Assembly: GCA_039933635.1 (NCBI GenBank)
Contig: JBDTNQ010000007.1
Location: 21,206 to 85,205, forward strand
Source: JBDTNQ01 sp039933635
GTDB lineage: Bacteria > Acidobacteriota > Vicinamibacteria > Vicinamibacterales > SCN-69-37
Direction of reading: 5' to 3'
DNA length: 64,000 bases
The notes under the pieces: model-generated
What the model was told of the DNA's origin: nothing
The model's input: the letters and a program-made list of their open reading frames with translations, nothing else
Database searches by the model: none
Program-made: the position numbers and the translations under genes
In this document: positions 43,322 to 51,527 of the stretch, piece by piece
How positions within the stretch are numbered: position 1 is the first letter of the stretch
Layout: each line of letters begins with the position of its first letter

Positions 43322-46300
43322 CTAGAACTGGAACTTCACCGTCGCATACCCGCGTGTGCCCTCATTGAAGAGATCCGCCATACCGTAGCGCGGATCGTAG
43401 GCCTTCTGGCCGTCAGACGTGGCCAGGATGAGGGCGTTGTAGTCGTAGCCCTTCGAAAGGTCGGTGCTGCTGAGATCGATGAACGACGACGAGCGATCGG
43501 GCACGATGGCGCCCTTGTTGAGGAAGTTGAAGATGTGCCTGGCCGTCTTCTGGTTGAAGACGTTCAGCACGGTCAATTCCAAGCGAAGGCTCTGGCCGCG
43601 TGAGAGCCGCGTCGCGTGCGACACCATCAGATCCGTCTGGGTCAACGCCGGCGTGCGGCCCATGTCGCCGCGGCCATTCACGAACAGATCCGCGCTGTTC
43701 GTGGAGGTCACGTAGGTCGAGATCGGCGTTCCACTCCCGGCGTAGAAAAATGCGCCGGCCTGCAGGTGCCACGGCAAATCGTACGACCCGTACAGTTTCA
43801 GGACGTGCGGCCGATCCGTCGCGAGCCGGCCGAGCACGTCGAGATTGCCGCGCGAGTCCCAGAGCAGTTCGTCGAGGTCCCAGGCCCGGTTTGCGTTGCC
43901 ACCCGGTCGCGAGATGCTCGAACTCTGTTGCTGCGCGACGGCCGATCCGCCACCCGATGTCGGCGTCGTCACCTCGTCGGACGACGCGAGGCCGGCATAG
44001 TTGCCGTAGAGCCGGCTCAGCGTGTAGTTCGCGCTGAAGAACCAGCCTTTCGCGAATCGGCGATCGTAGCCGAGTTCGAGGGCGTCGTAGGTGCGAACCG
44101 GTGTGGGCGTGGCAAAGCCGATGGGCGTGGCGCCCGTGGGAAACTGAATGGACGTGACGCGTTTGCCCGGATTGCCGATCTTGTAGCCCTCGTCACCCTG
44201 GTCGTTCAGGAACCCGATGTCCTCAATCGTTTCCAGCAGGTCGTTGTGGATGTAGTGGGCCGTGATCACCGCGTTGCCGCCCACTTGAAACTCGACGCCC
44301 GCGCTGGTGCTCGCCTGCCGCATCGGCTTGGTGTCGGGATCGATGTCGCCGCCGAACGCGGGGACTCGGCGATCCCGGCAGGTGCCGGGCGTGACCCAGA
44401 TATCGTTGCCGGGCATGTTGCTGAGATTGATTGACCCGAGGTCCAGGGAATTCAGGCCGCGGTAGAAGATGCACCAGGTCTCGGCCCCGAACGAGCCGCG
44501 CGCGAGCTCATACTTCGTCCAGTCGTAGTAGAGGCCCCAGCTGCCGAAGACCTTGATTTTGCCGTCCCCCCGCAGGTCGTACGCGGCGCCGAGGCGCGGC
44601 GCCATCTTGTCCGCGAACGTGAAGTGGAACGCGTCCTTGAGGTAGTCGGGCCGAAACGTCGGCACCCGCTCGTCCTCGGTTCGAAGACCCAGGTTGAGCG
44701 TCAGGCGGTTGCCGAGCGCCCACTGATCCTGGACATAGAGCGAGTGAATGTTGTTGCCGGCCTTGTTGGTGATGCGTCGGTCGTTCACCTCGTAGTAGCC
44801 ATAGGTTCCGGTGCCCGTCTGTCCATTGAACGTGAAGCTCGAGCCCCAGAAGATGTTCACGTAGCCCCCGGGGTACGACGAGTCGATGTCATTCACGGTC
44901 CGCTGAAATCCGTACCCGGCCTTGACGGTGTGGAATCCGAGCGCGTGGAAGATGTGGTTGTAGTCCGCCGCGAACGAGGCGCGGCGGGTCGTGTCGAAGT
45001 TCGTGATCTGCGCGCGCGGCGTGTTCACCAGACCGGACGGCCCCTGCAGGGACGCCGGAATCAGGTTGTTCACGGCCGTGCTCGGGTTCCCGTACGTGTA
45101 CGACGTCACGGTCGAGACGCCGGTGTCGCTGTACCGGTCGTTGAAGACCGAGCCGCGCAGGCTCAGGAACGAGTTGGCCGACAAGGTGAGATCCACCGAG
45201 CCGGTCGAGTTGAGCTGATTCTGCTCGTAGCCGCGGTCGACGTTCGCCGCGAGGCCCGACTGCGCGCGGTTGATCGCGTTGGGCGTCGCGCCGTCGTAGG
45301 CTGCCAGCGTGCCGTCGGCCTTCGTGGGCGTCCACAGGGCCGACCAACTCGCGCTCATGCGGTGCTGCGCATAGGTGACCTTGCCGAAGAGCTGCTGTCG
45401 GGTGATATTGCGCTTCATGCTGCCAGTCGAGTCGGTGAAGACGTAATCACGGGTGCGCGACTCGACGCGCGGTGAGTAGGAGGCGTAGTAGAAGAGTCTG
45501 CTCTTCACGATGGGGCCGCCGATCGATCCGCCAAACTCCTGCTGCAGGTTCGCATCTTCGGCATCCTGCGTATAGAAGCCGGACTGTTCGTTCACGGGAT
45601 CGAGCACGAGCCGCTTGAGGGGCCGTGCCGTGAGGGTGCTGCCCTCGCCGTAGTAGTGAGCCTCGCCGTGCCGCACGTTGCCGCCGCTTTTCGTCACGGC
45701 GCTGATCACGCCGCCAAGCGCGCCGCCATATTCGGCCGATATGCCGCTCGTCTTGACCTGTACCTCCTGCAGATACTCGAAGACGGTGTTCTGACGGGAC
45801 TGGCCGTTGATCAGCGAGTTGGTCGTGACGCCGTCGACGGTGAACGCGTTCTCCGCGCCGCTGGCACCGTTCACCTGAAAGCCACCTTCGATCTCGCCCT
45901 GGTTCACCGAGGGCGCGACGAGGGCAATGGACTGGAAGCTTCGTGCCTTCGGCAGTCGATCGAACTGTTCGGCCGAGACATTGTGCGCGATGAGCGTGCT
46001 GTGTGTATCGACGAGTGGCGACGCTTCCGCGACCACCTGGACGGCTTCGGTCACCTGACTCACCTGCAGCTTGGCGTCGAGCGTGAACGCCCGCCCCAGG
46101 ACCACGCTTACGTCGGTGAGCTTGACGGCCTGGAAGCCGGAGAGTTGGAAGACCACCGTGTAGCGGCCGGGGGTCACATCCGGCGCCATATATTTGCCGT
46201 TGGTATCGGTCACGTACGTGCGGGACTCACCATTCTCGTTGTTGGTGACCACCACCGACACGCCCGGAACCGGAGCACTCTGCTGATCGGTCACGAGACC

Positions 46301-46387
46301 GGTCAGTGTGCCGAATCGTTCCTGCGCTGAGACCGCCGCTCCAAGCAGCAGACACAGCGCGCTGAATACACTTCTCCTTACATACAT
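43322..46387 (-). CDS. TonB-dependent receptor with carboxypeptidase-regulatory-like domain
   Basis: 1021 residues from ATG 46387, chosen because GGAGG lies eight bases upstream; an ATG at 46402 is further out. A signal peptide (SVFSALCLLLGAAVSA) precedes a CarboxypepD_reg-like domain (GLVTDQQSAPVPGVSVVVTN ... GRYTVVFQLSGF). The plug follows (EQFDRLPKARSFQSIALVAPSV) and then a barrel that ends YATVKFQF, with the terminal Phe needed for outer membrane assembly. It belongs to the same Oar-like group as the receptor at 19478-22756. A hairpin, a 32-codon leader ORF and a sigma-54-like promoter stand upstream. Confidence 0.9.
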   Translation of the reverse strand: MYVRRSVFSALCLLLGAAVSAQERFGTLTGLVTDQQSAPVPGVSVVVTNNENGESRTYVTDTNGKYMAPDVTPGRYTVVFQLSGFQAVKLTDVSVVLGRAFTLDAKLQVSQVTEAVQVVAEASPLVDTHSTLIAHNVSAEQFDRLPKARSFQSIALVAPSVNQGEIEGGFQVNGASGAENAFTVDGVTTNSLINGQSRQNTVFEYLQEVQVKTSGISAEYGGALGGVISAVTKSGGNVRHGEAHYYGEGSTLTARPLKRLVLDPVNEQSGFYTQDAEDANLQQEFGGSIGGPIVKSRLFYYASYSPRVESRTRDYVFTDSTGSMKRNITRQQLFGKVTYAQHRMSASWSALWTPTKADGTLAAYDGATPNAINRAQSGLAANVDRGYEQNQLNSTGSVDLTLSANSFLSLRGSVFNDRYSDTGVSTVTSYTYGNPSTAVNNLIPASLQGPSGLVNTPRAQITNFDTTRRASFAADYNHIFHALGFHTVKAGYGFQRTVNDIDSSYPGGYVNIFWGSSFTFNGQTGTGTYGYYEVNDRRITNKAGNNIHSLYVQDQWALGNRLTLNLGLRTEDERVPTFRPDYLKDAFHFTFADKMAPRLGAAYDLRGDGKIKVFGSWGLYYDWTKYELARGSFGAETWCIFYRGLNSLDLGSINLSNMPGNDIWVTPGTCRDRRVPAFGGDIDPDTKPMRQASTSAGVEFQVGGNAVITAHYIHNDLLETIEDIGFLNDQGDEGYKIGNPGKRVTSIQFPTGATPIGFATPTPVRTYDALELGYDRRFAKGWFFSANYTLSRLYGNYAGLASSDEVTTPTSGGGSAVAQQQSSSISRPGGNANRAWDLDELLWDSRGNLDVLGRLATDRPHVLKLYGSYDLPWHLQAGAFFYAGSGTPISTYVTSTNSADLFVNGRGDMGRTPALTQTDLMVSHATRLSRGQSLRLELTVLNVFNQKTARHIFNFLNKGAIVPDRSSSFIDLSSTDLSKGYDYNALILATSDGQKAYDPRYGMADLFNEGTRGYATVKFQF

Positions 46388-46426
46388 ACGTAGAACCTCC
46401 ATTGACTCGGGGGGACGCGATGCAAT

Positions 46427-46446
46427 GGGTCGCGACGCCGCGACCC
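46427..46446 (-). promoter_or_regulatory. Hairpin in receptor leader
   Basis: GGGTCGCG pairs perfectly with CGCGACCC around a four-base loop, in the leader between the small ORF and the receptor start. There is no T run after it, so it looks more like an attenuator or stabiliser than a plain terminator. Confidence 0.45.
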
Positions 46447-46480
46447 GGGCTTCAGTAGTGGCGCGCTGCCGGAGGCCGGC

Positions 46481-46579
46481 TTACGAAGGCTGGTGGAACG
46501 AGCCGCGGCCGGGGAAGGATGCCCGTGGCCGCGCAGGAACCCGCGAGAACCCCGGGGCAGGCAAACTGATGGCGTCCAT
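46481..46579 (-). CDS. Possible 32-residue leader peptide upstream of TonB receptor
   Basis: ATG 46579 has GGAGG eight bases upstream (GGAGGCGACTCCTATG) and the frame ends with TAA. The peptide is rich in Pro, Arg, Ser and Gly (it starts MDAISLPAPGFSRVP and ends FHQPS). It has no signal peptide or membrane helix. The ribosome binding site and start codon lie inside an imperfect hairpin at 46573-46604. It stands between a sigma-54-like promoter and the receptor gene, as a regulatory leader ORF would. Coding status is uncertain. Confidence 0.35.
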   Translation of the reverse strand: MDAISLPAPGFSRVPARPRASFPGRGSFHQPS

Positions 46580-46697
46580 AGGAGTCGCCTCCGTCAGCAG
46601 GAAGGCCGGAGGGGAGGCCGGCGTTCGTCAGGTTGTGACGATCGAATGAGACTGACTCGCGCCTCGCGCAGAGGGCGATCAACCTCGAACACGCTTA

Positions 46698-46715
46698 CAG
46701 CAAGCGCGGTGCCAA
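46698..46715 (-). promoter_or_regulatory. Candidate sigma-54 promoter for the TonB receptor
   Basis: On the minus strand the site reads TTGGCACCGCGCTTGCTG. It has the -24 GG and -12 GC dinucleotides exactly ten bases apart and agrees with the YTGGCAC-N5-TTGCW consensus. Transcription would start near 46688 and give a leader of about 300 bases before the receptor. Confidence 0.5.
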
Positions 46716-46973
46716 GAGCCGGACTTTGAGGTCATCGGCAGTTTGCGGGCTTTCCCTTAGCGTCCTGCGCAGAAGTAAGTAAGACGACCGCGACTGTTGA
46801 CTGGCCTCTCTACCAGTTTCCAGAACACGAATGTCCACAGTACCCATGAGACGACACAGAGATGTCCGGTACGACTGGGAGGATCAGTGAGCGAGCGGCC
46901 GGGTTCTACGCCCGAAGGGTCTGTCATTTGACACTTTTGTCCGGCGCCGTTCCCCTACCAACATTCGCGTCGC
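46716..46973. other. Intergenic stretch without recognised gene
   Basis: This is part of the 618-bp gap between the TRAP operon and the TonB receptor. No frame here has a convincing ribosome binding site together with protein-like composition. An enhancer site for a sigma-54 activator would be expected in this region, but none could be named. Confidence 0.4.
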
Positions 46974-46998
46974 ACGGACGCTCGAGCCATCCGTCCGT
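46974..46998 (-). terminator. Hairpin downstream of TRAP operon
   Basis: ACGGACG (46974-46980) pairs with CGTCCGT (46992-46998) around an 11-base loop, 8 bp after the stop of the TRAP permease gene. There is no clear T run, so termination strength is doubtful. Confidence 0.35.
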
Positions 46999-47005
46999 CG
47001 GTCGG

Positions 47006-48862
47006 TCAGCCTCCGTAGTGCATCGCGAGGCGCGGCAGGATCAGCGTGAAGATGGGAAAGGCCGCGATGAGCGCCAGGCCGATGAGCAGAGCCACCAGAT
47101 ACGGTGCATAGCTGCGGCTCACGTCGTCGATGTCCACGCCCGCGATCCCGGCCGCGATGGTCAGCCCCACCCCTACCGGCGGAAGGAAGAACGCGATCCC
47201 CATGGCGGCCACGATGACGATGCCGTAGTGCACGGGATCGAGGCCGACGGTGCGGCTGATGGGAAAGAGAATCGGCCCGAAGATGAGCAGTGCCGGCAGG
47301 CCCTCGAGCAGGGCCCCGATGACCACGAACACGGCAATCGTCAGCGCGAGAAACTCGCCGCGCCCTGCCCCGACGCTGGCAATCCACTCCCCAAGGCCCT
47401 GCGGCACCCATTCGCGCACCAGGATCCAGGCGAACGCCGACGCGGCGGCCAGCACCCAAAGCGTGGTCGCGGTGACGAGGCCGCTCTGCGCAAAGCGCCC
47501 GATCAGATCGGCGGGTCGCACACCACCGACGACGACCTCCGCGACGAGCGCGTACACGACGGCCAGGAGCGCGGCTTCAGTGACGGTCGTGGCGCCGCTG
47601 AAGATGCCGCCAAAGAGCAGCACGGGCAGCCCGATCGGCACGACGGCTCGACGCGCCGCCCGGCCAAGATCGGCGCGGGTCGCCTTCTCCGCGACGGGCC
47701 AGTTCTGCCGGCGCGCGCGGATCGCGATCAGGATCAGCAGCACGCCCGCGAGCAGAAACGCCGGGATGAACCCTGCCAGGAACAGGGTGACGATCGAGAG
47801 ATTGACGAGCGACCCCAGCACCACCATCGTCAAACAGGGCGGCACGAGAATGCCCATCGCGGAGGCCGCGGCCACCACGCTCACGGCCTCTTGCGGTGAA
47901 TAGCCGGCCTTCTTCATCGACGGGACGAGCAGCGAACTGATAGCTGACACGTCGGCCGCGGTCGAGCCCGAGATGCCGGAGAAGATCACCTCAGCGACCA
48001 CGGTCACCATGGCCAGGCCGCCGCGGACACGGCCGACGATGGCCATCGCAAGATCGACGATGCGCTCAGAGATGCCGGCCGATTCCATCAGGGCGCCGGC
48101 GAGAACGAAGAACGGAATGGCCAGGAGCACGAACGAGTCCACGCCACCGAGGATCTTGATTGGCAGAATCGTCAGCCGCACGCCGCCGATGCCGAGCAGG
48201 TACGTCATGGAGGTGAGCGCGAGCGTGAACGCCAGCGGGAGGCCCAGAGCGGCGGTGGTGAGAAATCCGCACACGAGGATGACGAACGGCGCGGCGCCGG
48301 AGACGAGCGGAATGCCGACCGACGCCAGCACCACGACGGCGGTGCCAAGTGACCAGATGAGCGAACGGCGTCCGAGCCACACGGCCAGCCCCTCGCGCCA
48401 GCATTCGTCGAAGAGCACGACCGTCATCAGGATCAGCGACACGGGCAGCGCGGCGGACATCGTCGCGCCAGAAAGACCACTGGCTGGCAGCAGTTCGGCG
48501 GTGCTCGCCACCGTGAGCCGATACGCCGGCACCATGAGCATCAGGAAGAACGCGATCAGCACCAGACGCAGACCGCGATCGACGGCCAGGCGATCGGCAG
48601 GTGCGAGCAGACGGACGAGCGCGGTCACGCGGGGATGCTGGCCGCGGCGCAGGGCCGCGACGCCGCCAACACACATGAGCCAGACGAGCAGCAGGCGCGC
48701 GACCTCTTCGGTCCAGGGAATGGGCTGCAGCAGGACATGACGGCCGATGATCTGCAGGCCAACCGCAGCCGAGAGGGCGGTCATCAGAGCGGCGATGAGC
48801 GTGTTGAGCGCGAAGTCCGCGCGCGTCGAAGGAGTCGCGGGCGCGATCGCGTCCGAGGTCAT
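47006..48862 (-). CDS. TRAP transporter fused small and large permease (DctQ-DctM)
   Basis: 618 residues from ATG 48862, which overlaps the stop of the DctP gene (ATGA). The first 170 residues are the four-helix DctQ part (PWTEEVARLLLVWLMCVGGVAAL is the signature). The remaining 430 residues are the DctM part with about twelve helices, including FVLLAIPFFVLAGALMESAG, VFSGISGSTAADVSAISSLLVPSM and AMGILVPPCLTMVVLGS. TRAP transporters use the sodium gradient to import carboxylates or sugar acids. Fused QM proteins are common. It acts with the DctP protein next to it. Confidence 0.92.
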   Translation of the reverse strand: MTSDAIAPATPSTRADFALNTLIAALMTALSAAVGLQIIGRHVLLQPIPWTEEVARLLLVWLMCVGGVAALRRGQHPRVTALVRLLAPADRLAVDRGLRLVLIAFFLMLMVPAYRLTVASTAELLPASGLSGATMSAALPVSLILMTVVLFDECWREGLAVWLGRRSLIWSLGTAVVVLASVGIPLVSGAAPFVILVCGFLTTAALGLPLAFTLALTSMTYLLGIGGVRLTILPIKILGGVDSFVLLAIPFFVLAGALMESAGISERIVDLAMAIVGRVRGGLAMVTVVAEVIFSGISGSTAADVSAISSLLVPSMKKAGYSPQEAVSVVAAASAMGILVPPCLTMVVLGSLVNLSIVTLFLAGFIPAFLLAGVLLILIAIRARRQNWPVAEKATRADLGRAARRAVVPIGLPVLLFGGIFSGATTVTEAALLAVVYALVAEVVVGGVRPADLIGRFAQSGLVTATTLWVLAAASAFAWILVREWVPQGLGEWIASVGAGRGEFLALTIAVFVVIGALLEGLPALLIFGPILFPISRTVGLDPVHYGIVIVAAMGIAFFLPPVGVGLTIAAGIAGVDIDDVSRSYAPYLVALLIGLALIAAFPIFTLILPRLAMHYGG

Positions 48863-49872
48863 GCGCGAATGGCCTCGAGCCATGGGCCGACGCCAAGGGC
48901 CGTCGCTTCCCGGCGCCAGAGCTGCTCCGCCCGGGACTCGAACGGCCGCTGGTCGAACTCGCGAATGGTCATGCCGTACCCCGTCAATTCCTTGCTGGCG
49001 GTCTCATCCTCGCGTGGTCCGATCGCGCGCTGGTCCGCGGCCGCATCCCGCGCGGCCTGCTCGAGCAGGCGACGAATGTCCGCCGGCACGCGTGCGAGTC
49101 CCGCGGACGATCCGAACAGGCCAAGCACCCCCGCGATGTGCCGCGTCCGCGCCATGAACCGCGCCACCTCGTAGAAGCGCTGATGGAGGGTCGTGCTCGA
49201 GTCGTGCTCGTACCCGTCGATCACGCCTGTCTGCAACGACGTGTAGACCTCGCCGAACGCCATGGGCGTCGGGCTCGCGCCCATCAGCTCGACGGCTTTC
49301 ACGTAGATGGCTGATTGAATCGTTCGAATCTTGAGTCCGGACAGGTCGCGAGGCTCCGTGATGTCGGTCGACCGCGTGACGACCTGGCGAAAACCGAAAG
49401 AGTCGCCCCACGCGAGCGGCCGCACCGCGACCGCCGCCTCCTGATAGTCGGCCACCTGCTCGCCGAGCGGCCCGTCGACGAGGCGATGCACGTGATCCCA
49501 ATCGCGCCAGAGAAACGGAAAATCCAGCACCTGCAGGCGTGGCGCCACGCTGCCCCAGATGGCGCTGCCGGACACCATGAAGTCGACGAGGCCTTCCTGA
49601 AGCTGCTGGACGATCTCACGCTCCTGGCCAAGGGTGCCGTTCGCGAAGATACGCACCTTGACGGCGCCATTAGTCGCCGCCTCGGCACGATCGCGGAAGC
49701 GCTCGGCGAATGTGTTGAGTGAGGTCGGACCGGTCGCCATGGAGTGCGACAGGCGCAGGACGAGCGCGCCGCGTCCCGCGCGGCGGCAGCCGGCAGCGGC
49801 CGCCACGGCGCCAGCCGCGCCCGCGAGAAAGGCGCGCCGGCCAATGGCCCTCGCGCCGACGAGCACCGTCAT
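48859..49872 (-). CDS. TRAP transporter substrate-binding lipoprotein (DctP family)
   Basis: 337 residues from ATG 49872, which overlaps the TGA of the SGNH gene. The N-terminus has GRRAFLAGAAGAVAAAAGC: a twin-arginine motif followed by a lipobox, so it is likely a Tat-exported lipoprotein. The family body is clear: LRLSHSMATGPTSLNTFAERF, VRIFANGTLGQEREIVQQLQEG, DFPFLWRDWDHV, DLSGLKIRTIQSAIYVKAVELMGASPTPMAFGEVYTSLQTGVIDG (signature with the substrate-binding Arg). Sequence alone does not give the ligand. Overlaps both neighbours by 4 bp. Confidence 0.9.
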   Translation of the reverse strand: MTVLVGARAIGRRAFLAGAAGAVAAAAGCRRAGRGALVLRLSHSMATGPTSLNTFAERFRDRAEAATNGAVKVRIFANGTLGQEREIVQQLQEGLVDFMVSGSAIWGSVAPRLQVLDFPFLWRDWDHVHRLVDGPLGEQVADYQEAAVAVRPLAWGDSFGFRQVVTRSTDITEPRDLSGLKIRTIQSAIYVKAVELMGASPTPMAFGEVYTSLQTGVIDGYEHDSSTTLHQRFYEVARFMARTRHIAGVLGLFGSSAGLARVPADIRRLLEQAARDAAADQRAIGPREDETASKELTGYGMTIREFDQRPFESRAEQLWRREATALGVGPWLEAIRA

Positions 49873-50585
49873 CGTGCCGGGCGATCCGGTTTGCCGAGCA
49901 ACGGCCGCATGATCTTCACCCGGATGAGGTAGCCCTCGTGGTTCGGGTGGATGCGGTCTTCGACCCAGAGGTCCTCGCGCGGCTGGCCGTCTTTCGTGAG
50001 CATCGCGTCCCAGAGGTCGATGAACAGCAGGTGCTCCTGCGTCGCGATGTAGCCCTTCAGCGTCTGGTTCGTCCGCCTCCGTTGCTCGGCCTGATTCCAT
50101 CGGCCCGGGCCAGGCGTGATGCTGGAGTAGGCGATCGGCACCGTCGGCATCGCCTTGCGCACGATGGCTACGAAGGTCTTGAAGTCCGCCAGAATCCGTT
50201 CCGGCGTCTTGCCGTTGTTCACGTCGTTGCCGCCGACGTGGAGCACGATCATTCGCGGTTGGTACGGCAGGACGAGCCGATCGGCGAAATAGATGAGGTC
50301 CGAGATCTGGAAGGAGTCGATGCCGCGATTCACAACCGTGAAGTCCGGCAGATCTGCGTGGAGCGTCTTCCAGCGAAAGAACTGCGAGTCGCCGGCCAGC
50401 AAGATGGCGTGCTTCGGCGGCGGCTCCTGCCTGTCGGCCTCTTCGTAGAGACGGACGTTCGGCTCAAATTGACTACCGGCCTGCGCTGCCGGAGTCTGGG
50501 CCGGCGCGCGCCCCTCGGCCGTCGCCATGGCCAGCAGTCCGACCATGACGACGACGGATGCCGAACGGAGAAGGCGCGTTTTCAT
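49869..50585 (-). CDS. Secreted SGNH/GDSL esterase
   Basis: 238 residues with signal peptide (SASVVVMVGLLAMATAEG). The four SGNH blocks are present: AILLAGDSQFFRW (Ser), VVNRGIDSFQ (Gly), VLHVGGNDVNNG (Asn) and VEDRIHPNHEGY (Asp/His). It is probably a carbohydrate esterase or lysophospholipase-like enzyme of the periplasm. It is the first gene of the operon with DctP and DctQM and overlaps DctP by 4 bp, so it may release the acid that the TRAP system imports. Confidence 0.85.
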   Translation of the reverse strand: MKTRLLRSASVVVMVGLLAMATAEGRAPAQTPAAQAGSQFEPNVRLYEEADRQEPPPKHAILLAGDSQFFRWKTLHADLPDFTVVNRGIDSFQISDLIYFADRLVLPYQPRMIVLHVGGNDVNNGKTPERILADFKTFVAIVRKAMPTVPIAYSSITPGPGRWNQAEQRRRTNQTLKGYIATQEHLLFIDLWDAMLTKDGQPREDLWVEDRIHPNHEGYLIRVKIMRPLLGKPDRPAR

Positions 50586-50723
50586 GATGTGGTCGCTACT
50601 CTAGATCACCGTGTGGGTGATGGCGACGTATCGAGCGGTCGGGCGTCCACTGCCACAGGACGCATCGCGGCCCAATCAGATCGCCGAGTCGGTCGGATAC
50701 ACTCTTGGCCTACGAGCCCGTCG

Positions 50724-50749
50724 AACCGGGAGTCTTAAGACTCCCGGTT
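50724..50749. promoter_or_regulatory. 26-bp perfect palindrome without loop
   Basis: The arm AACCGGGAGTCTT is followed directly by its exact reverse complement; the centre is TTAA. It begins 56 bp before the start codon at 50780 and lies in the gap between divergent genes. A loopless perfect palindrome of this length suits a dimeric DNA-binding protein better than an RNA hairpin, although a transcript could also fold. Confidence 0.6.
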
Positions 50750-50779
50750 TCGTCTGCTGCGGCTGGGTGGAGGCCCAAG

Positions 50780-51286
50780 ATGGAGTATCTCTCGCTGGTG
50801 TTCTTGCACATCCTTTTTGGCGTGGTCTGGGCTGGCGGAGCGATCAGCGCGGGACTCTTCTTCATCCCGTCGGTCGCGGAAGCCGGGCCTGGCGGTGGCC
50901 TCGTCGTCGCAGGCCTCGTGAAACGCAAATTTCCGGTCGCCATGACCGTCTCCGGCATCATCGTGGTGCTGTCCGGCGCCCGGATGTACATGATCCGTTT
51001 TTCGTCCGACTGGGTGTCCACGCCGGAAGGGCTCGTCCTGTCACTCGGTGCCCTGCTCGGCCTGGGAGCCATGGCTCTCGGCCTGATCGTGCAGAAGCCC
51101 ACGGCCGAACGCCTTGGGGCGCTGGGAGCCCAGGTCGCCGGCTCCGGCGCTCCCCCGACTCCCGCGCAAGCGGCCGAGCTGAAGGCACTGCGCGAGAAGA
51201 TGACCCGGATCGGCCGCCTCATCGCCTGGCATTTGATCGGCGCCGTGACACTGATGGCCATGCATCGTCTCGCAGCCGCGATGTAG
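50780..51286 (+). CDS. Four-helix integral membrane protein
   Basis: 168 residues from ATG 50780; an earlier start at 50705 would place the palindrome inside the gene and adds no homology. Helices are at about LVFLHILFGVVWAGGAIS, FPVAMTVSGIIVVLSGARMY, GLVLSLGALLGLGAMALGLIV and LIAWHLIGAVTLMAMHRLA. The His residues in helices 1 and 4 resemble the heme or metal ligands of DUF2269/CopD-like proteins, but the family is not certain. A 40-residue charged loop (PTPAQAAELKALREKMTRI) precedes the last helix. A hairpin follows the gene. Confidence 0.65.
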   Translation: MEYLSLVFLHILFGVVWAGGAISAGLFFIPSVAEAGPGGGLVVAGLVKRKFPVAMTVSGIIVVLSGARMYMIRFSSDWVSTPEGLVLSLGALLGLGAMALGLIVQKPTAERLGALGAQVAGSGAPPTPAQAAELKALREKMTRIGRLIAWHLIGAVTLMAMHRLAAAM

Positions 51287-51302
51287 CGGTGCGGCCATAC
51301 TG

Positions 51303-51321
51303 GCCCGCAGTCTCTGCGGGC
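51303..51321 (+). terminator. Hairpin terminator
   Basis: GCCCGCA-GTCTC-TGCGGGC, a perfect 7-bp stem followed by TGTTCC, located 17 bp after the membrane protein gene. Confidence 0.55.
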
Positions 51322-51527
51322 TGTTCCGCTATCTGGCGCGAAATAAACCGGGCGCGTGGAGCGCGGCCCGCGCGCATTGGCAGTATTCTTCTCACCGACC
51401 GAACAGCCGTTTGTTTTTGCTGACGCGTGGCGACGCTCGTGCGAGTGCGCCGCGTTCAGCGTGGGCGAGCGACGTGCTGTTCGGCAATGGATGGGCGTCG
51501 CGAAACGCACGCCACCTAGGAGGCGGT

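Noticed and set aside
46452..46682. A 76-codon minus-strand frame in the receptor leader
   Set aside because: It has no good ribosome site; the shorter 32-codon frame at 46481-46579 in another phase has a far better start context.
46388..46715. Cobalamin riboswitch upstream of the TonB receptor
   Set aside because: TonB receptors often have one, but no B12 box (AGYCMGGAGACC-like) was found on the minus strand in the leader.
51380..51400. Possible sigma-54 site (TTGGCAGTATTCTTCT) before the ThuA/EF-hand gene
   Set aside because: The -24 part fits but the -12 GC is replaced by CT, so the match is too weak.
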